The position numbers and the translations under genes were made by a program. Below are positions 10,976 to 19,605 of a stretch of DNA of 64,000 nucleotides, piece by piece. A model generated the notes under the pieces. It made no database searches. It had not been told where the DNA came from and saw nothing but the letters and a program-made list of their open reading frames with translations. The stretch spans positions 1-64,000 of the forward strand of contig VEPG01000010.1 in the NCBI GenBank assembly GCA_012026975.1. Reading direction: 5' to 3'. Every line of letters starts with the position of its first letter. The stretch's first letter is position 1. The stretch comes from Desulfuromonas sp. (GTDB lineage: Bacteria; Desulfobacterota; Desulfuromonadia; Desulfuromonadales; BM103).

Positions 10976-11818
10976 ATGAAAAACCTTCGCCTCAAACAAC
11001 CGAGCGTTCTCCCCGGCTTCAGCCTGACTCTCGGCTACACGGTCTTCTATCTGAGCCTGATCGTGCTGCTGCCGCTGTCGGCGCTGTTCCTCAGAACCAC
11101 AGCCATGGGCTGGGAGGCTTTCTGGGCAACCGTCACCGATCCGCGGGTGGTTGCCTCCTACCGGCTCACTTTCGGGGCCTCCCTGGTCGGTGCGTTGATC
11201 AACGCGGTGTTCGGCTTCATCGCCGCCTGGACGCTGGTGCGCTACTCCTTTCCGGGGAAGAAGCTGATCGACGCCCTGATCGACCTCCCCTTCGCCCTCC
11301 CCACCGCGGTCTCGGGGATCGCCCTGACGGCGATTTACGCGCCGAACGGCTGGCTCGGCCAGCATCTGGAGCCGCTCGGCATCAAGGCGGCCTTCTCGCC
11401 GCTGGGCGTGACCATCGCCCTGACCTTTATCGGCCTCCCCTTCGTGGTGCGTACCTTGCAGCCGGCGCTGGAGGAGCTCGACCCCGCCGTCGAGGAGGCC
11501 GCGGCCAGCCTCGGCGCCGACCGGGTGCAGACCTTCGTGCGGGTGATCCTGCCGGCGCTGCTGCCGGCGCTGCTCACCGGTTTTGCCCTGTCGTTTGCCC
11601 GGGCCCTCGGCGAATACGGTTCGGTGGTGTTCATCTCCGGCAACATGCCGATGCGCACCGAGATCACCGCCCTGCTGATCATCGCCAAACTCGAGCAGTA
11701 CGATTACGCCGGGGCCACGGCCATCGCCGTGGTCATGCTGATCGCCTCCTTCACCATCCTGCTCGGCATCAATCTGCTGCAGTGGTGGAGCAGCCGACGC
11801 CTTGGCACGGGAGCCTGA
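10976..11818 (+). CDS. cysT: CysT, sulfate ABC transporter permease
   Basis: This 280-residue inner-membrane permease forms the sulfate channel with CysW. It has about six transmembrane helices and the conserved cytoplasmic EAA loop ([45 protein letters not shown]), which docks to CysA. ATG 10976 is preferred because GAGGGA precedes it; the frame extends upstream into the repeat but that part is unlike the family. The next gene begins two bases after its stop. Confidence 0.95.
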   Translation: MKNLRLKQPSVLPGFSLTLGYTVFYLSLIVLLPLSALFLRTTAMGWEAFWATVTDPRVVASYRLTFGASLVGALINAVFGFIAAWTLVRYSFPGKKLIDALIDLPFALPTAVSGIALTAIYAPNGWLGQHLEPLGIKAAFSPLGVTIALTFIGLPFVVRTLQPALEELDPAVEEAAASLGADRVQTFVRVILPALLPALLTGFALSFARALGEYGSVVFISGNMPMRTEITALLIIAKLEQYDYAGATAIAVVMLIASFTILLGINLLQWWSSRRLGTGA

Positions 11819-11820
11819 CC

Positions 11821-12693
11821 ATGGCCGGAAGCATCGCCCTGCGCAAGGGCCCGAAGACCGCCGCCGGCACCGGCGCGCCCTCGTGGGTCAAGTGGCCGCT
11901 GATCGTGCTGACCCTGGGGTTCCTGACCCTCTTTCTGTTTGTCCCCCTTGCGGCGGTCTTTACCGAGGCGCTGCGCAAGGGAGTGGGCGCCTACCTGGCG
12001 AGTTTCAGCGATCCGGCGGCGCTGGCGGCGATCAAGCTGACGCTGATCACCGCGGCCATCGCCGTGCCGCTCAACCTGCTCTTCGGCCTGGCCGGCGCCT
12101 GGGCCATCGCCAAGTTCAATTTCACCGGGAAGAGCGTGCTGCTCACCCTGATCGATCTCCCCTTCGCCGTCTCACCGGTCATCTCGGGGCTGATCTATGT
12201 GCTCCTGTTCGGCCTGCAGGGGTGGCTGGGGCCGTGGCTCGCCGACCACGACGTGAAGATCATCTTCGCCGTACCGGGGATCGTACTGGCCACCATCTTC
12301 GTCACCTTCCCCTTCGTCGCCCGCGAACTGATCCCGCTCATGCAGGAGCAGGGGATCGAAGAGGAACAGGCCGCCCTGTCGCTGGGAGCGAGCGGCTGGC
12401 AGACGTTCTGGCGGGTGACGCTCCCCAACGTCAAATGGGCTCTGCTTTACGGGGTGATCCTCTGCAACGCCCGGGCCATGGGGGAGTTCGGCGCGGTCTC
12501 GGTGGTTTCCGGCCACATTCGCGGCAAGACCAACACCATCCCGCTGCGTGTGGAGATCCTTTACAACGAATACAACTTCGTCGCGGCCTTCGCCGTCGCC
12601 TCCCTGCTCGCCATCCTGGCGCTGCTGACCCTGGCCGCCAAAAGCCTGGTCGAATGGCAGGCGCAGCGGCAGGCCGCCAGGGATCCAGAGTAG
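11821..12693 (+). CDS. cysW: CysW, sulfate ABC transporter permease
   Basis: The 290-residue second permease of the sulfate importer has about six membrane helices. The EAA loop reads [47 protein letters not shown], diagnostic of CysW, with the RAMGEFGAV tail that distinguishes it from CysT. ATG 11821 follows GGGAG at a good distance and lies 2 bases after the cysT stop, so the two are probably co-translated. It acts with CysT and CysA. Confidence 0.95.
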   Translation: MAGSIALRKGPKTAAGTGAPSWVKWPLIVLTLGFLTLFLFVPLAAVFTEALRKGVGAYLASFSDPAALAAIKLTLITAAIAVPLNLLFGLAGAWAIAKFNFTGKSVLLTLIDLPFAVSPVISGLIYVLLFGLQGWLGPWLADHDVKIIFAVPGIVLATIFVTFPFVARELIPLMQEQGIEEEQAALSLGASGWQTFWRVTLPNVKWALLYGVILCNARAMGEFGAVSVVSGHIRGKTNTIPLRVEILYNEYNFVAAFAVASLLAILALLTLAAKSLVEWQAQRQAARDPE

Positions 12694-12722
12694 TTAATTA
12701 TCGCGAATTCGCCGGAGAAATC

Positions 12723-13811
12723 ATGAGCATCGAAGTCCGCAACCTTACCAAAACCTTCGGCAGTTTCACTGCCCTGCACGACATCAGCCTGACGGTCCCC
12801 GACGGCGAACTGGTTGCCCTGCTCGGCCCCTCGGGATGCGGCAAGACCACCCTGCTGCGCGTCATTGCCGGCCTGGAGCCGCCCGATCCCGGCAGCGGGG
12901 CGATCCTCTTCCACAACCAGGACGTGGCCAACCGCCAGGTCGGCGAGCGCCAGGTCGGTTTCGTTTTCCAGCACTACGCCCTGTTCCGGCACATGACGGT
13001 GTTCGACAACGTTGCCTTCGGCCTGCAGGTGAAGCCCCGTCGCGAGCGCCGGCCCAAAGCCGAAATCCGCGACCGGGTCATGGCCCTGCTGCGTCTGGTC
13101 CAGCTTGAAAGCCAGGCGGACCGTTTTCCGTCACAGCTCTCCGGTGGCCAGCGGCAGCGGGTGGCGTTGGCCCGGGCGCTGGCGGTGGAGCCGAAGGTTC
13201 TGCTCCTCGATGAGCCGTTCGGAGCGCTCGACGCCAAGGTCCGGCTGGAGTTGCGCCGCTGGCTGCGCCGGCTGCACGACGAGATCCACGTCACCAGCGT
13301 CTTCGTCACCCACGACCAGGAAGAGGCTCTGGAGGTCGCCGACAAAGTGGTGGTGATGAATCAGGGACGAATCGAGCAGATCGGCACCCCCCAGGAGATC
13401 TATGACCAGCCGGCCAACCCCTTCGTCTACAACTTTCTCGGCAGCGTCAACCTCTTCCATGGCCGCGTGCATACCGGGCATGCCCATTTCGACGGCATCC
13501 GCGTCGATTTGCCTGCCCCCTCGGCTGCCGATGACCATGAGGTGGTCGGCTATGTGCGCCCCCATGACATCGAAGTGGAACGCACCCGCAGCAGCGTCGA
13601 GGAGATCGAGGCCGTGATCGTTCATATCCACGGCGCTGGCGGGATGCCGCGCCTGGAACTGGAGCGCCTCGACAATCACGAGCGAATCGAAGCCGAATTG
13701 ACCCGCGACCGCTTCCGCGAACTCGCCCTGCAAACCGGCGAGCGGGTTTTTATCCGACCCAGAAATCTGCGGGTGTTTGTCGAAGGGCAACATCTCGACT
13801 ACCAGATCTGA
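12723..13811 (+). CDS. cysA: CysA, sulfate/thiosulfate ABC transporter ATPase
   Basis: This 362-residue ATPase powers the sulfate importer. Walker A is GPSGCGKT near residues 36-43, the signature is [19 protein letters not shown], Walker B is [15 protein letters not shown], and the switch histidine is in [15 protein letters not shown]. Residues after about 240 form the regulatory TOBE-like domain. ATG 12723 lies just after GGAGAAATC. The frame runs open for 307 codons upstream through cysW in the wrong phase and is ignored. It is the last gene before a 190-base gap holding operator site 3. Confidence 0.96.
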   Translation: MSIEVRNLTKTFGSFTALHDISLTVPDGELVALLGPSGCGKTTLLRVIAGLEPPDPGSGAILFHNQDVANRQVGERQVGFVFQHYALFRHMTVFDNVAFGLQVKPRRERRPKAEIRDRVMALLRLVQLESQADRFPSQLSGGQRQRVALARALAVEPKVLLLDEPFGALDAKVRLELRRWLRRLHDEIHVTSVFVTHDQEEALEVADKVVVMNQGRIEQIGTPQEIYDQPANPFVYNFLGSVNLFHGRVHTGHAHFDGIRVDLPAPSAADDHEVVGYVRPHDIEVERTRSSVEEIEAVIVHIHGAGGMPRLELERLDNHERIEAELTRDRFRELALQTGERVFIRPRNLRVFVEGQHLDYQI

Positions 13812-13889
13812 AGGCTCGCGGCCACCTCACTTCGTCAGCTGACAGGTTGGCTGACATTAAAGCTAAGCAGGTGTTTTTTTGATTATTAG

Positions 13890-13909
13890 TCTACTTATTC
13901 CATAGACTG
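13890..13909. promoter_or_regulatory. Putative Rrf2 operator, site 3 (porin gene)
   Basis: TCTACTTATTCCATAGACTG matches sites 1 and 2. TATTAT at 13912-13917, just downstream, could serve as a -10 element overlapped by the bound repressor. It suggests that the porin gene belongs to the same sulfur regulon. Confidence 0.6.
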
Positions 13910-14003
13910 ACTATTATGCTAACCGGGCAACCGGAGGCAACCCTATGAACTGCGAGGTAACTGACCGGACCACCGGAAGTGCTCGACCATGAAGGAGGCA
14001 CCC

Positions 14004-15371
14004 ATGAAAGTCGTCCGGTATCTGTTGATTGTCGCGCTGCTTGGCGCATTGCCCGTCGCAGCCGCGGCGGCCGAGGAAACGCTGTCAGCCGACGAACGCT
14101 GGCAGGCGCTCGACCAGAAGATTCGCATCCTGGAGCGCAAGCTGGAACTTGACCAGGAACAGACGGCAGCCAAGGCCAAGGAAGGCGCTACCGTGAGCGC
14201 CGGGGAAAAGGGGTTTGTGATCAAGTCGGCGAATGGAGATTACCAACTCAAGTTGTCCGGTTACGTGCAACTCGACGGGCGTTTCTTCCTCGATGACGAG
14301 AATCACTCTGCAACCGACACCTTTACCTTGCGCCGGGTTCGCCCGATCGTCGAGGGGACCCTCGCCAGGCACTTCGATTTCCGGATCATGCCTGATTTCG
14401 GTGGGGGCAAGACCGTGTTGCAGGACGCCTATCTCAATGCCCGCTACTGGCCGGCCGCCAAAATCCAGGTCGGTAAATTCAAGGCCCCGTTCGGCCTGGA
14501 GCGCCTGCAGTCGGGGACGGCCACGCTCTTTGCCGAGCGGGCTCTGCCAACCAGTCTGGTTCCCAACCGGGATCTCGGTCTGCAACTTCACGGCGAGTTC
14601 GGCGAAGGGACCGTGGCTTATGCCCTCGGGGAGTTCAACGGCGTCCCCGCCGGCGGCAGCGGCGATGAGGACAGCTACGACGGCAAGGACGTCATCGGGC
14701 GTCTCTTCTTCCACCCCTTCCGCAAGACCGATCTCGACTGGCTCAAGGGGTTCGGCCTCGGCGTGGCCGTCAGCCGGGGGAATGCCCAGGGGAGCTTGTC
14801 TTCGCCTGATCTTCCTGCCTTCAAAACCTCCGGGCAGAAGACCTTCTTCAGCTACCGCTCCAACAACCCAGCCACCGCCGCCGGAACCGTCATTGCCGAT
14901 GGCCGCCGCACCCGTCTGTCACCGCAAGCCTATTATTTTGCCGGCCCCTTCGGCGTGATTGGCGAGTATGTCCGCTCTGAACAGGAGGTCGAGCGTGGGA
15001 GCAGTTCCGAGGAACTGACCCACAAGGCCTGGCAGGTCGCGGGTTCCTGGGTCGTGACCGGCGAGGATGCATCCTTCAGAGGAGTCAAGCCAAAGCGCCC
15101 CTTTGATCCGGCAGCCGGCAACTGGGGAGCACTGGAACTGGCAGGCCGCTATCACGTGCTCAAAGCGGACAAGGATGCGTTTCCCATCTTTGCCGATGCG
15201 ACGAAGTCGGCAGAAAAGGCCACCGCATGGGGTGCCGGCCTCAACTGGTACCTGAACAACCACGTCAAGCTCGTTCTCAATTACGAGGAAACCGATTTCG
15301 AGGGCGGAGCCGTCAACGGCGACCGACCCAACGAAAAACTTATCCTGAGCCGTTTCCAGGTTGCTTTCTAA
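14004..15371 (+). CDS. OprO/OprP-like anion porin
   Basis: This 455-residue outer-membrane protein has a signal peptide (residues 1-23, ending AAAAA), a short coiled coil (about 25-55, LDQKIRILERKLELDQEQ), then a beta barrel beginning YQLKLSGYVQLDGRFFLDD and ending with phenylalanine (SRFQVAF). Segments FGGGKTVLQDAYLNARYWPAAKIQVGKFKAPFGLERL are typical of the phosphate-selective porin family (PF07396). ATG 14004 has GGAGG 5 bases upstream; the earlier ATG at 13989 contains that ribosome site inside its frame. Because it follows the sulfate importer and shares its dyad motif, I infer it passes sulfate or another oxyanion across the outer membrane rather than phosphate. Confidence 0.88.
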   Translation: MKVVRYLLIVALLGALPVAAAAAEETLSADERWQALDQKIRILERKLELDQEQTAAKAKEGATVSAGEKGFVIKSANGDYQLKLSGYVQLDGRFFLDDENHSATDTFTLRRVRPIVEGTLARHFDFRIMPDFGGGKTVLQDAYLNARYWPAAKIQVGKFKAPFGLERLQSGTATLFAERALPTSLVPNRDLGLQLHGEFGEGTVAYALGEFNGVPAGGSGDEDSYDGKDVIGRLFFHPFRKTDLDWLKGFGLGVAVSRGNAQGSLSSPDLPAFKTSGQKTFFSYRSNNPATAAGTVIADGRRTRLSPQAYYFAGPFGVIGEYVRSEQEVERGSSSEELTHKAWQVAGSWVVTGEDASFRGVKPKRPFDPAAGNWGALELAGRYHVLKADKDAFPIFADATKSAEKATAWGAGLNWYLNNHVKLVLNYEETDFEGGAVNGDRPNEKLILSRFQVAF

Positions 15372-15389
15372 AGCAGGCAACACGGGGGG

Positions 15390-15425
15390 GATGCCGGTGC
15401 GCAGCTTAAGCTGCGCACCGGCATC
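15390..15425. repeat. 36-bp perfect palindrome between porin and small-protein genes
   Basis: The left arm (15390-15407, GATGCCGGTGCGCAGCTT) is followed without spacer by its exact reverse complement (15408-15425). No U-run follows, so it is not a classic terminator. It may stabilise or separate the porin message, or be a REP-type repeat. Confidence 0.85.
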
Positions 15426-15456
15426 GATCGGCTCGCCCACCCACCAGGAGGAAATC

Positions 15457-15618
15457 ATGAGCACCACCACCATTGACCAGACCAACGACTGGCCCCGCGA
15501 GCTTGAAACCAGAATCCGCGCGGCCTTGCGCGAGATTCGCTTCGGCACCATTACTCTGGTGATTCAGGACGGCCAGGTCATCCAGATCGACAAAAATGAA
15601 AAGATCCGGCTGAAATAG
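15457..15618 (+). CDS. YezD-like small protein (DUF2292 family)
   Basis: This 53-residue protein reads ...ELETRIRAALREIRFGTITLVIQDGQVIQIDKNEKIRLK. It matches the YezD/DUF2292 pattern of an amphipathic helix followed by GTITLVIQDGQVIQIDKNEK. CAGGAGGAAATC gives an excellent ribosome site before ATG 15457. YezD-like genes are found in sulfur-assimilation operons, often CymR-controlled; their biochemical role is not known. Here it sits between the sulfate porin and the reductase genes, which fits. Confidence 0.85.
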   Translation: MSTTTIDQTNDWPRELETRIRAALREIRFGTITLVIQDGQVIQIDKNEKIRLK

Positions 15619-15841
15619 CCGACAGCGGCAACCTGGAGCACTGTCATGATCGCCAAGCGCATCGCCTTTTTCGGCCGGCGTGGTCATAGCGAAGCTGTCC
15701 TTGGTGCCGATATTTATCGTTCGATTGATCCTGTCGGCACAATCCAAATTATCAATTTGACTCCAGAGCGTCGGCCCATTAAGGTTGGCACCGGTTTTCG
15801 TCGACCAGTCTCATTCCTCGACCGATCTGGAGGTCTTGCGC

Positions 15842-16855
15842 ATGCGCCGTCTGTTTCTGCTCGCCACCTTGTGTTGCCTCGCCACCACCGCAACCGCCTG
15901 GAGCGCCGCCAGTCGCGGCGGCACCGTCACCATGACGGTCGACCTCTCCGCGCAGAAGACCGGGGAATCGGCGCGGCTCTGGCTCCCCTACCCGGTCAGT
16001 GACCGTGACCAGACCGTCGGCGACATCCGGGTCAGCGGCGACTTCGCCAGCTCCGGCGTTTATACCGACAGCGTGCACGGCACGCCGATCCTCTATGCCG
16101 AGTGGCCGAAGGACGCAGCCAGCCGCAAACTCACCCTCGCCTTCAGCGTGACCCGCCAGGAGATTCGCCTGGCCAAACTGCCGGAGCGGGAACCGAAGTG
16201 GAATCCGGCCGACTATGCCGAATACCTCAAGCCGACCAGCCTCGGGCCGATCGACGGCGAGGTAAAAAAACTCGCCGACAGGATCACCAAGGGGAAGCAG
16301 ACGGTCCTGTCCAAGGCGCGGGCGATCTACGACTGGACCGTGGAGAACATGTACCGCGATCCGGCCACCCGCGGCTGCGGCCTGGGCGACGTTTGCGCCC
16401 TGCTGCTCAAGCCCGGCGGCAAGTGCACCGACATCTCTTCGACCTATATCGCCCTCTGCCGCGCGGCCGGCGTGCCGGCCCGGGAGATTTTCGGCCTGCG
16501 TCTCGGCAAGAAGGCCGAGGAGGACATCACCACCTGGCAGCACTGCTGGGTCGAGTTCTTCCTCCCCGGCGCCGGTTGGGTGCCGGTCGACCCGGCCGAC
16601 GTGCGCAAGGCGATCCTGGTCGAAAAGCTGGAGATGACTGACCCCAGGGTCAGGGAATACCGCGAGTATTTCTGGGGCGGCCTTGATCCCTACCGCTTCA
16701 GGTTGGCGATTGGCCGCGACCTGATGCTCAATCCGCCACAGGCCGGGGCGCCGCTCAACACCTTTGGCTATCCCTATGCCGAAATCGGCGGCCAGCCTCT
16801 CGATTTCTACGACCCCAAAGGCTTCGTCTACACCATCGGCTACCGGGAAAAGTAG
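15842..16855 (+). CDS. Secreted transglutaminase-like protein
   Basis: The 337-residue protein starts with a signal peptide (MRRLFLLATLCCLATTATAWSA). The transglutaminase-like core spans about residues 150-270. The presumed triad is C in GGKCTDISSTY, H in WQHCWVEFF and D in VPVDPADVRK. It probably acts in the periplasm as a cysteine protease or amidase; the substrate is unknown. ATG 15842 was chosen because GGAGG lies 8 bases upstream and the signal peptide starts there, although the frame is open to 15785. A strong terminator follows. Its link to sulfur metabolism is by position only. Confidence 0.85.
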   Translation: MRRLFLLATLCCLATTATAWSAASRGGTVTMTVDLSAQKTGESARLWLPYPVSDRDQTVGDIRVSGDFASSGVYTDSVHGTPILYAEWPKDAASRKLTLAFSVTRQEIRLAKLPEREPKWNPADYAEYLKPTSLGPIDGEVKKLADRITKGKQTVLSKARAIYDWTVENMYRDPATRGCGLGDVCALLLKPGGKCTDISSTYIALCRAAGVPAREIFGLRLGKKAEEDITTWQHCWVEFFLPGAGWVPVDPADVRKAILVEKLEMTDPRVREYREYFWGGLDPYRFRLAIGRDLMLNPPQAGAPLNTFGYPYAEIGGQPLDFYDPKGFVYTIGYREK

Positions 16856-16882
16856 CCCGACTACCGATCAATCAACATGCAC

Positions 16883-16921
16883 AAAAAGGCCGCTTCCCCG
16901 CATGGGGGCAGCGGCCTTTTT
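16883..16921 (+). terminator. Rho-independent terminator after the transglutaminase-like gene
   Basis: AAAAAGGCCGC (16883-16893) pairs with GCGGCCTTTTT (16911-16921), ending in a T-run. Confidence 0.85.
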
Positions 16922-16997
16922 GTGCTTTCACCCCGTCTCTTCCTAAGCAGAAGACCGTCTAGCAGGTGGAGATCGGTATCCGATTGTCACATAAACT

Positions 16998-17017
16998 AAT
17001 GTAGTACCGATTACATA
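16998..17017. promoter_or_regulatory. AT-rich control region of the cysH gene with a small dyad
   Basis: ATGTA (16999-17003) and TACAT (17012-17016) form a dyad within a very AT-rich leader (16980-17100). A possible -10, TATAGT, lies at about 17063 with only a weak -35. The Rrf2 dyad seen at three other promoters is not clearly present; only a half-site-like GTAGATTA occurs near 17069. Confidence 0.35.
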
Positions 17018-17130
17018 TTTTATTTTTTTGATCAAGAATAATTTTCAAAATTACTTGACTGCTATAGTGTAGATTATGTATTTTGTTTTTATAGCACTGA
17101 TTCGGAAACCCCGGAAGGAGTTGCGCTTTC

Positions 17131-17853
17131 ATGGAAACAACCAGCCGCGGCATGACCAACGCCGACCCGCGCGAAATCATCCAGGCCGGCCTGAACGCCG
17201 CCCACGGACCGGTCAAGCTGGCGAGTTCGTTTTCCGTCGAGGATGTCGTCGTGATCGACCTGATTTGCCGCCACCGCCTGCCGGTCGGCATCTTCGCCCT
17301 CGACACCGGTCGGCTCAACGAAGAGACCTATGAAGTCGCCGAAACGGTCAGCCAGCGCTACGGCGTGCCGATCGAATGGTATTTCCCAGAACGCGCCGCC
17401 GTGGAGGAACTGGAGCGCGGCAAGGGACTTTTTTCCTTCCGCGAAAGCCTGGACAATCGCCACGAGTGCTGCCGCATCCGCAAGGTCGAGCCGTTGCAGC
17501 GAGCCTTGCGCGGCCTGGGCGGCTGGGTGACGGGGATGCGCCGCGAACAGAGCGTGACCCGCACCGAGGTCGCACCCCTGGAAATCGACGGCGCCCATGG
17601 CGGCATCGTCAAGATCAATCCCCTGAGCTACTGGAACGAGCAGCAGCTCTGGGACTATGCCCGCGAGCAGCGGATCCCGGTCAATCGCCTGCACAAACGG
17701 GGCTACCCGTCGATCGGCTGCGCCCCCTGCACCCGTGCCATCGAGCCGGGGGAACATCCGCGCGCGGGGCGCTGGTGGTGGGAGGACCCGGCCCACAAGG
17801 AGTGCGGGCTGCATCGTGGCGGGGAATCGGAAGGGAGCGGTGCCGGCATCTGA
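17131..17853 (+). CDS. cysH: CysH, assimilatory adenylyl-sulfate (APS/PAPS) reductase
   Basis: This 240-residue enzyme reduces adenylyl sulfate (or its phosphorylated form) to sulfite. Signature segments are KLASSFSVEDVVVIDLI, FALDTGRLNEETYE, the pair CC in NRHECCRIRKVEPL (near residue 113), CAPC near residue 202 (SIGCAPCTRAIEPGEHPRAGRWWWED), and a final KECGLH with the catalytic cysteine. The CC...CxxC set marks the iron-sulfur type, which usually prefers APS. GGAAGGAG precedes ATG 17131. The sulfite reductase-like gene follows, so the two give consecutive steps from activated sulfate to sulfide. Confidence 0.95.
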   Translation: METTSRGMTNADPREIIQAGLNAAHGPVKLASSFSVEDVVVIDLICRHRLPVGIFALDTGRLNEETYEVAETVSQRYGVPIEWYFPERAAVEELERGKGLFSFRESLDNRHECCRIRKVEPLQRALRGLGGWVTGMRREQSVTRTEVAPLEIDGAHGGIVKINPLSYWNEQQLWDYAREQRIPVNRLHKRGYPSIGCAPCTRAIEPGEHPRAGRWWWEDPAHKECGLHRGGESEGSGAGI

Positions 17854-17995
17854 GCGCCAGACACCGCTTCGGCCAGAGCATGATTTACATGACGGAAAAG
17901 GCTATACTCTCCGCCCGACATCGTCTAAAACAGCAGGGCAGGCGCGGCACGAGCCTGGCAACCAACACTTTTGTGGATATTCCAACGGATCCGAC

Positions 17996-19282
17996 GTGAC
18001 CATCGACTACCAGAGACTGCGCCTCGACGGCGTCTACCGGCAGAACGACGCCGGACAGCTCATGCTGCGCGTGAAAATTCCGGCCAGTGTGCTCTCCGCT
18101 CCCCAGGTCGAGGCGCTTTGCCTCGTTGCCGAAAGCTTCAGCAACGGCCGACTGCACCTGCCCTGCCGCGGCAGCGTCGAACTGCACTGGCTGGAGCACG
18201 ACCGTCTGCCGGAGATCTTCCGGCAGCTGGCAACGGTCGGACTGACCACCCGCGGCGCCTGCGGTGGCGCGGTGCGCGGCATCTCCTGCAGCACCAGCGC
18301 CGGGCCCGATCTCGGCACGGTCCAACGCGTTGCCCGCCGGCTGCACCGGCACTTTACCGGCAACCCGCGCTTCGAGGGGCTCCCCAAGAAATTCAAAATC
18401 GGGGTAGAATCCGGCTACGCCGGCGGCCGGCACCTGATCCAGGATTTCGGTATCGTCCATACGGGAGCAGCCAACGATAGTGGCCGCTTCGACGTCTGGT
18501 GTGCCGGCGGCCTCGGCCGCGAACCCCAGGCCGGCTTCCTGCTGTGCCGGAATGTGGCGGAAGCGGAGTTGCTGCCGCTCGCCGAGGCGGTCGTGCGCGT
18601 CTATGCCCGCCACGCGCCGGCCGGCAAGCGCCTCAAGTATGTCGCGCGCGAGGTCGGCCAGGAGCGACTGCGCGAACTGATCGCCGACGCCTGCGAGCCG
18701 ATTGCAGCAGCGAAGCCATCGTTGAACGACGCGCTGGGCATCGGCAACGGCGTGCGCCTGGACATCCCGGTTTTTGCCGGCGAAATCGAGGCCGCGCAAC
18801 TGCGCCTGGTGGCCAGGACCGCCGCCATTCATGGCGACGGCATGCTGGTCCTGACCGCCGACCAGAATCTCGCCCTCTTCCTCCCCGACCAGGCGGCTCT
18901 TGAGCGGACTCGTCATGAGCTGGCCGGCCATGGGCTGCTTCCCGCCACGGCGGAAGCCGCTGTGACCTGCCGCATCTGCCCCGGCAATCACGAGTGCCGC
19001 ATGGGGCTCGCCCCGACCCGCGACGTTGCCCGCCAGCTCATTGCCACCCTCGGCCCACGGGCACAAGCGCTGACCTGGGCGGTCTCCGGCTGCCCCAACA
19101 GCTGTTCCCAGCCGCAACTGGCCGATGTCGGCATCATGACCGGCAAGCTGGTCATGGCGGAGGATGGCAGTCGCACCCCACGGTTCGACCTCTATCGGCG
19201 CAATGGCGACGGGCTGGGAGCGGCGGTCGCCACCGGGCTCGACCTGACCAGCCTGCTGGCAGAAGTCGGCAAGCTCGGCTGA
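17996..19282 (+). CDS. Sirohaem/4Fe-4S sulfite or nitrite reductase family protein
   Basis: This 428-residue protein belongs to the NirA/CysI/CobG superfamily. The cluster and sirohaem motif is complete: CPGNHEC (CX5C) and SGCPNSC (CX3C) near residues 325-370, with RGACGGAVRGISCS earlier in the first half. It is shorter than CysI or plant-type enzymes (about 550). Because it follows cysH, I infer it reduces sulfite to sulfide, but nitrite cannot be excluded. The start is uncertain. GTG 17996 gives a sensible N-terminus (TIDYQRLRLDGVYRQND), and upstream sequence in the same frame overlaps cysH without family likeness. No strong ribosome site is visible. Confidence 0.85.
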   Translation: MTIDYQRLRLDGVYRQNDAGQLMLRVKIPASVLSAPQVEALCLVAESFSNGRLHLPCRGSVELHWLEHDRLPEIFRQLATVGLTTRGACGGAVRGISCSTSAGPDLGTVQRVARRLHRHFTGNPRFEGLPKKFKIGVESGYAGGRHLIQDFGIVHTGAANDSGRFDVWCAGGLGREPQAGFLLCRNVAEAELLPLAEAVVRVYARHAPAGKRLKYVAREVGQERLRELIADACEPIAAAKPSLNDALGIGNGVRLDIPVFAGEIEAAQLRLVARTAAIHGDGMLVLTADQNLALFLPDQAALERTRHELAGHGLLPATAEAAVTCRICPGNHECRMGLAPTRDVARQLIATLGPRAQALTWAVSGCPNSCSQPQLADVGIMTGKLVMAEDGSRTPRFDLYRRNGDGLGAAVATGLDLTSLLAEVGKLG

Positions 19283-19351
19283 CCCTCCCGCCAAAAGGGG
19301 ATTGAACCTCCAGCCGTTTCATGTTAGAAAATGCAGGCTTGCAAACCAGAC

Positions 19352-19427
19352 GCCGCCTTAGCTCAGCTGGTAGAGCAATTGATTCGTAATCAATAGGTCG
19401 CCGGTTCAAGTCCGGCAGGCGGCTCCA
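19352..19427 (+). tRNA. tRNA-Thr (anticodon CGT)
   Basis: A full cloverleaf is present. The acceptor stem is GCCGCCT (19352-19358) with AGGCGGC (19417-19423), the D-loop is AGCTCAGCTGGTAGAGC, the anticodon stem is ATTGA/TCAAT around loop TTCGTAA, and the T-arm is CCGGTTCAAGTCCGG. CCA is encoded at 19425-19427. Anticodon CGT reads ACG, threonine. Confidence 0.95.
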
Positions 19428-19460
19428 GCAGCAAGTCCGGGACCATCTTGCGCCATACGG

Positions 19461-19487
19461 AAAAACCCGCCAGACGTGCGGGTTTTT
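19461..19487. terminator. Bidirectional terminator between tRNA-Thr and the LpxR-like gene
   Basis: AAAAACCCGC (19461-19470) pairs with GCGGGTTTTT (19478-19487). It can end the tRNA transcript on the plus strand and the LpxR-like/MFS transcript on the minus strand. Confidence 0.8.
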
Positions 19488-19605
19488 CTATTTCACCCCC
19501 CCTTCCGCCGTCTATTCCGCAGCCGTAACGAAAAGCCTGAAAGCAGCGCAAGCCTGGCCGACGCCTGCGTCTCCCCCCGGGATGGGGACGCCGCCTTTCC
19601 GCGCA

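Noticed and set aside
15646-16002. Plus-strand frame MIAKRIAFFGRRGHSEAVLG before the transglutaminase-like gene
   Set aside because: It overlaps the signal peptide of the transglutaminase-like gene in another phase and has no family likeness.
16980-17075. Fourth copy of the Rrf2 dyad upstream of cysH
   Set aside because: Only half-site-like pieces (GTAGATTA, TATAGTG) are present and the spacing does not match the three good sites.
19352-19427. tRNA-Thr as an integration site for a genomic island
   Set aside because: No integrase gene and no direct repeat of the tRNA 3' end were seen nearby.
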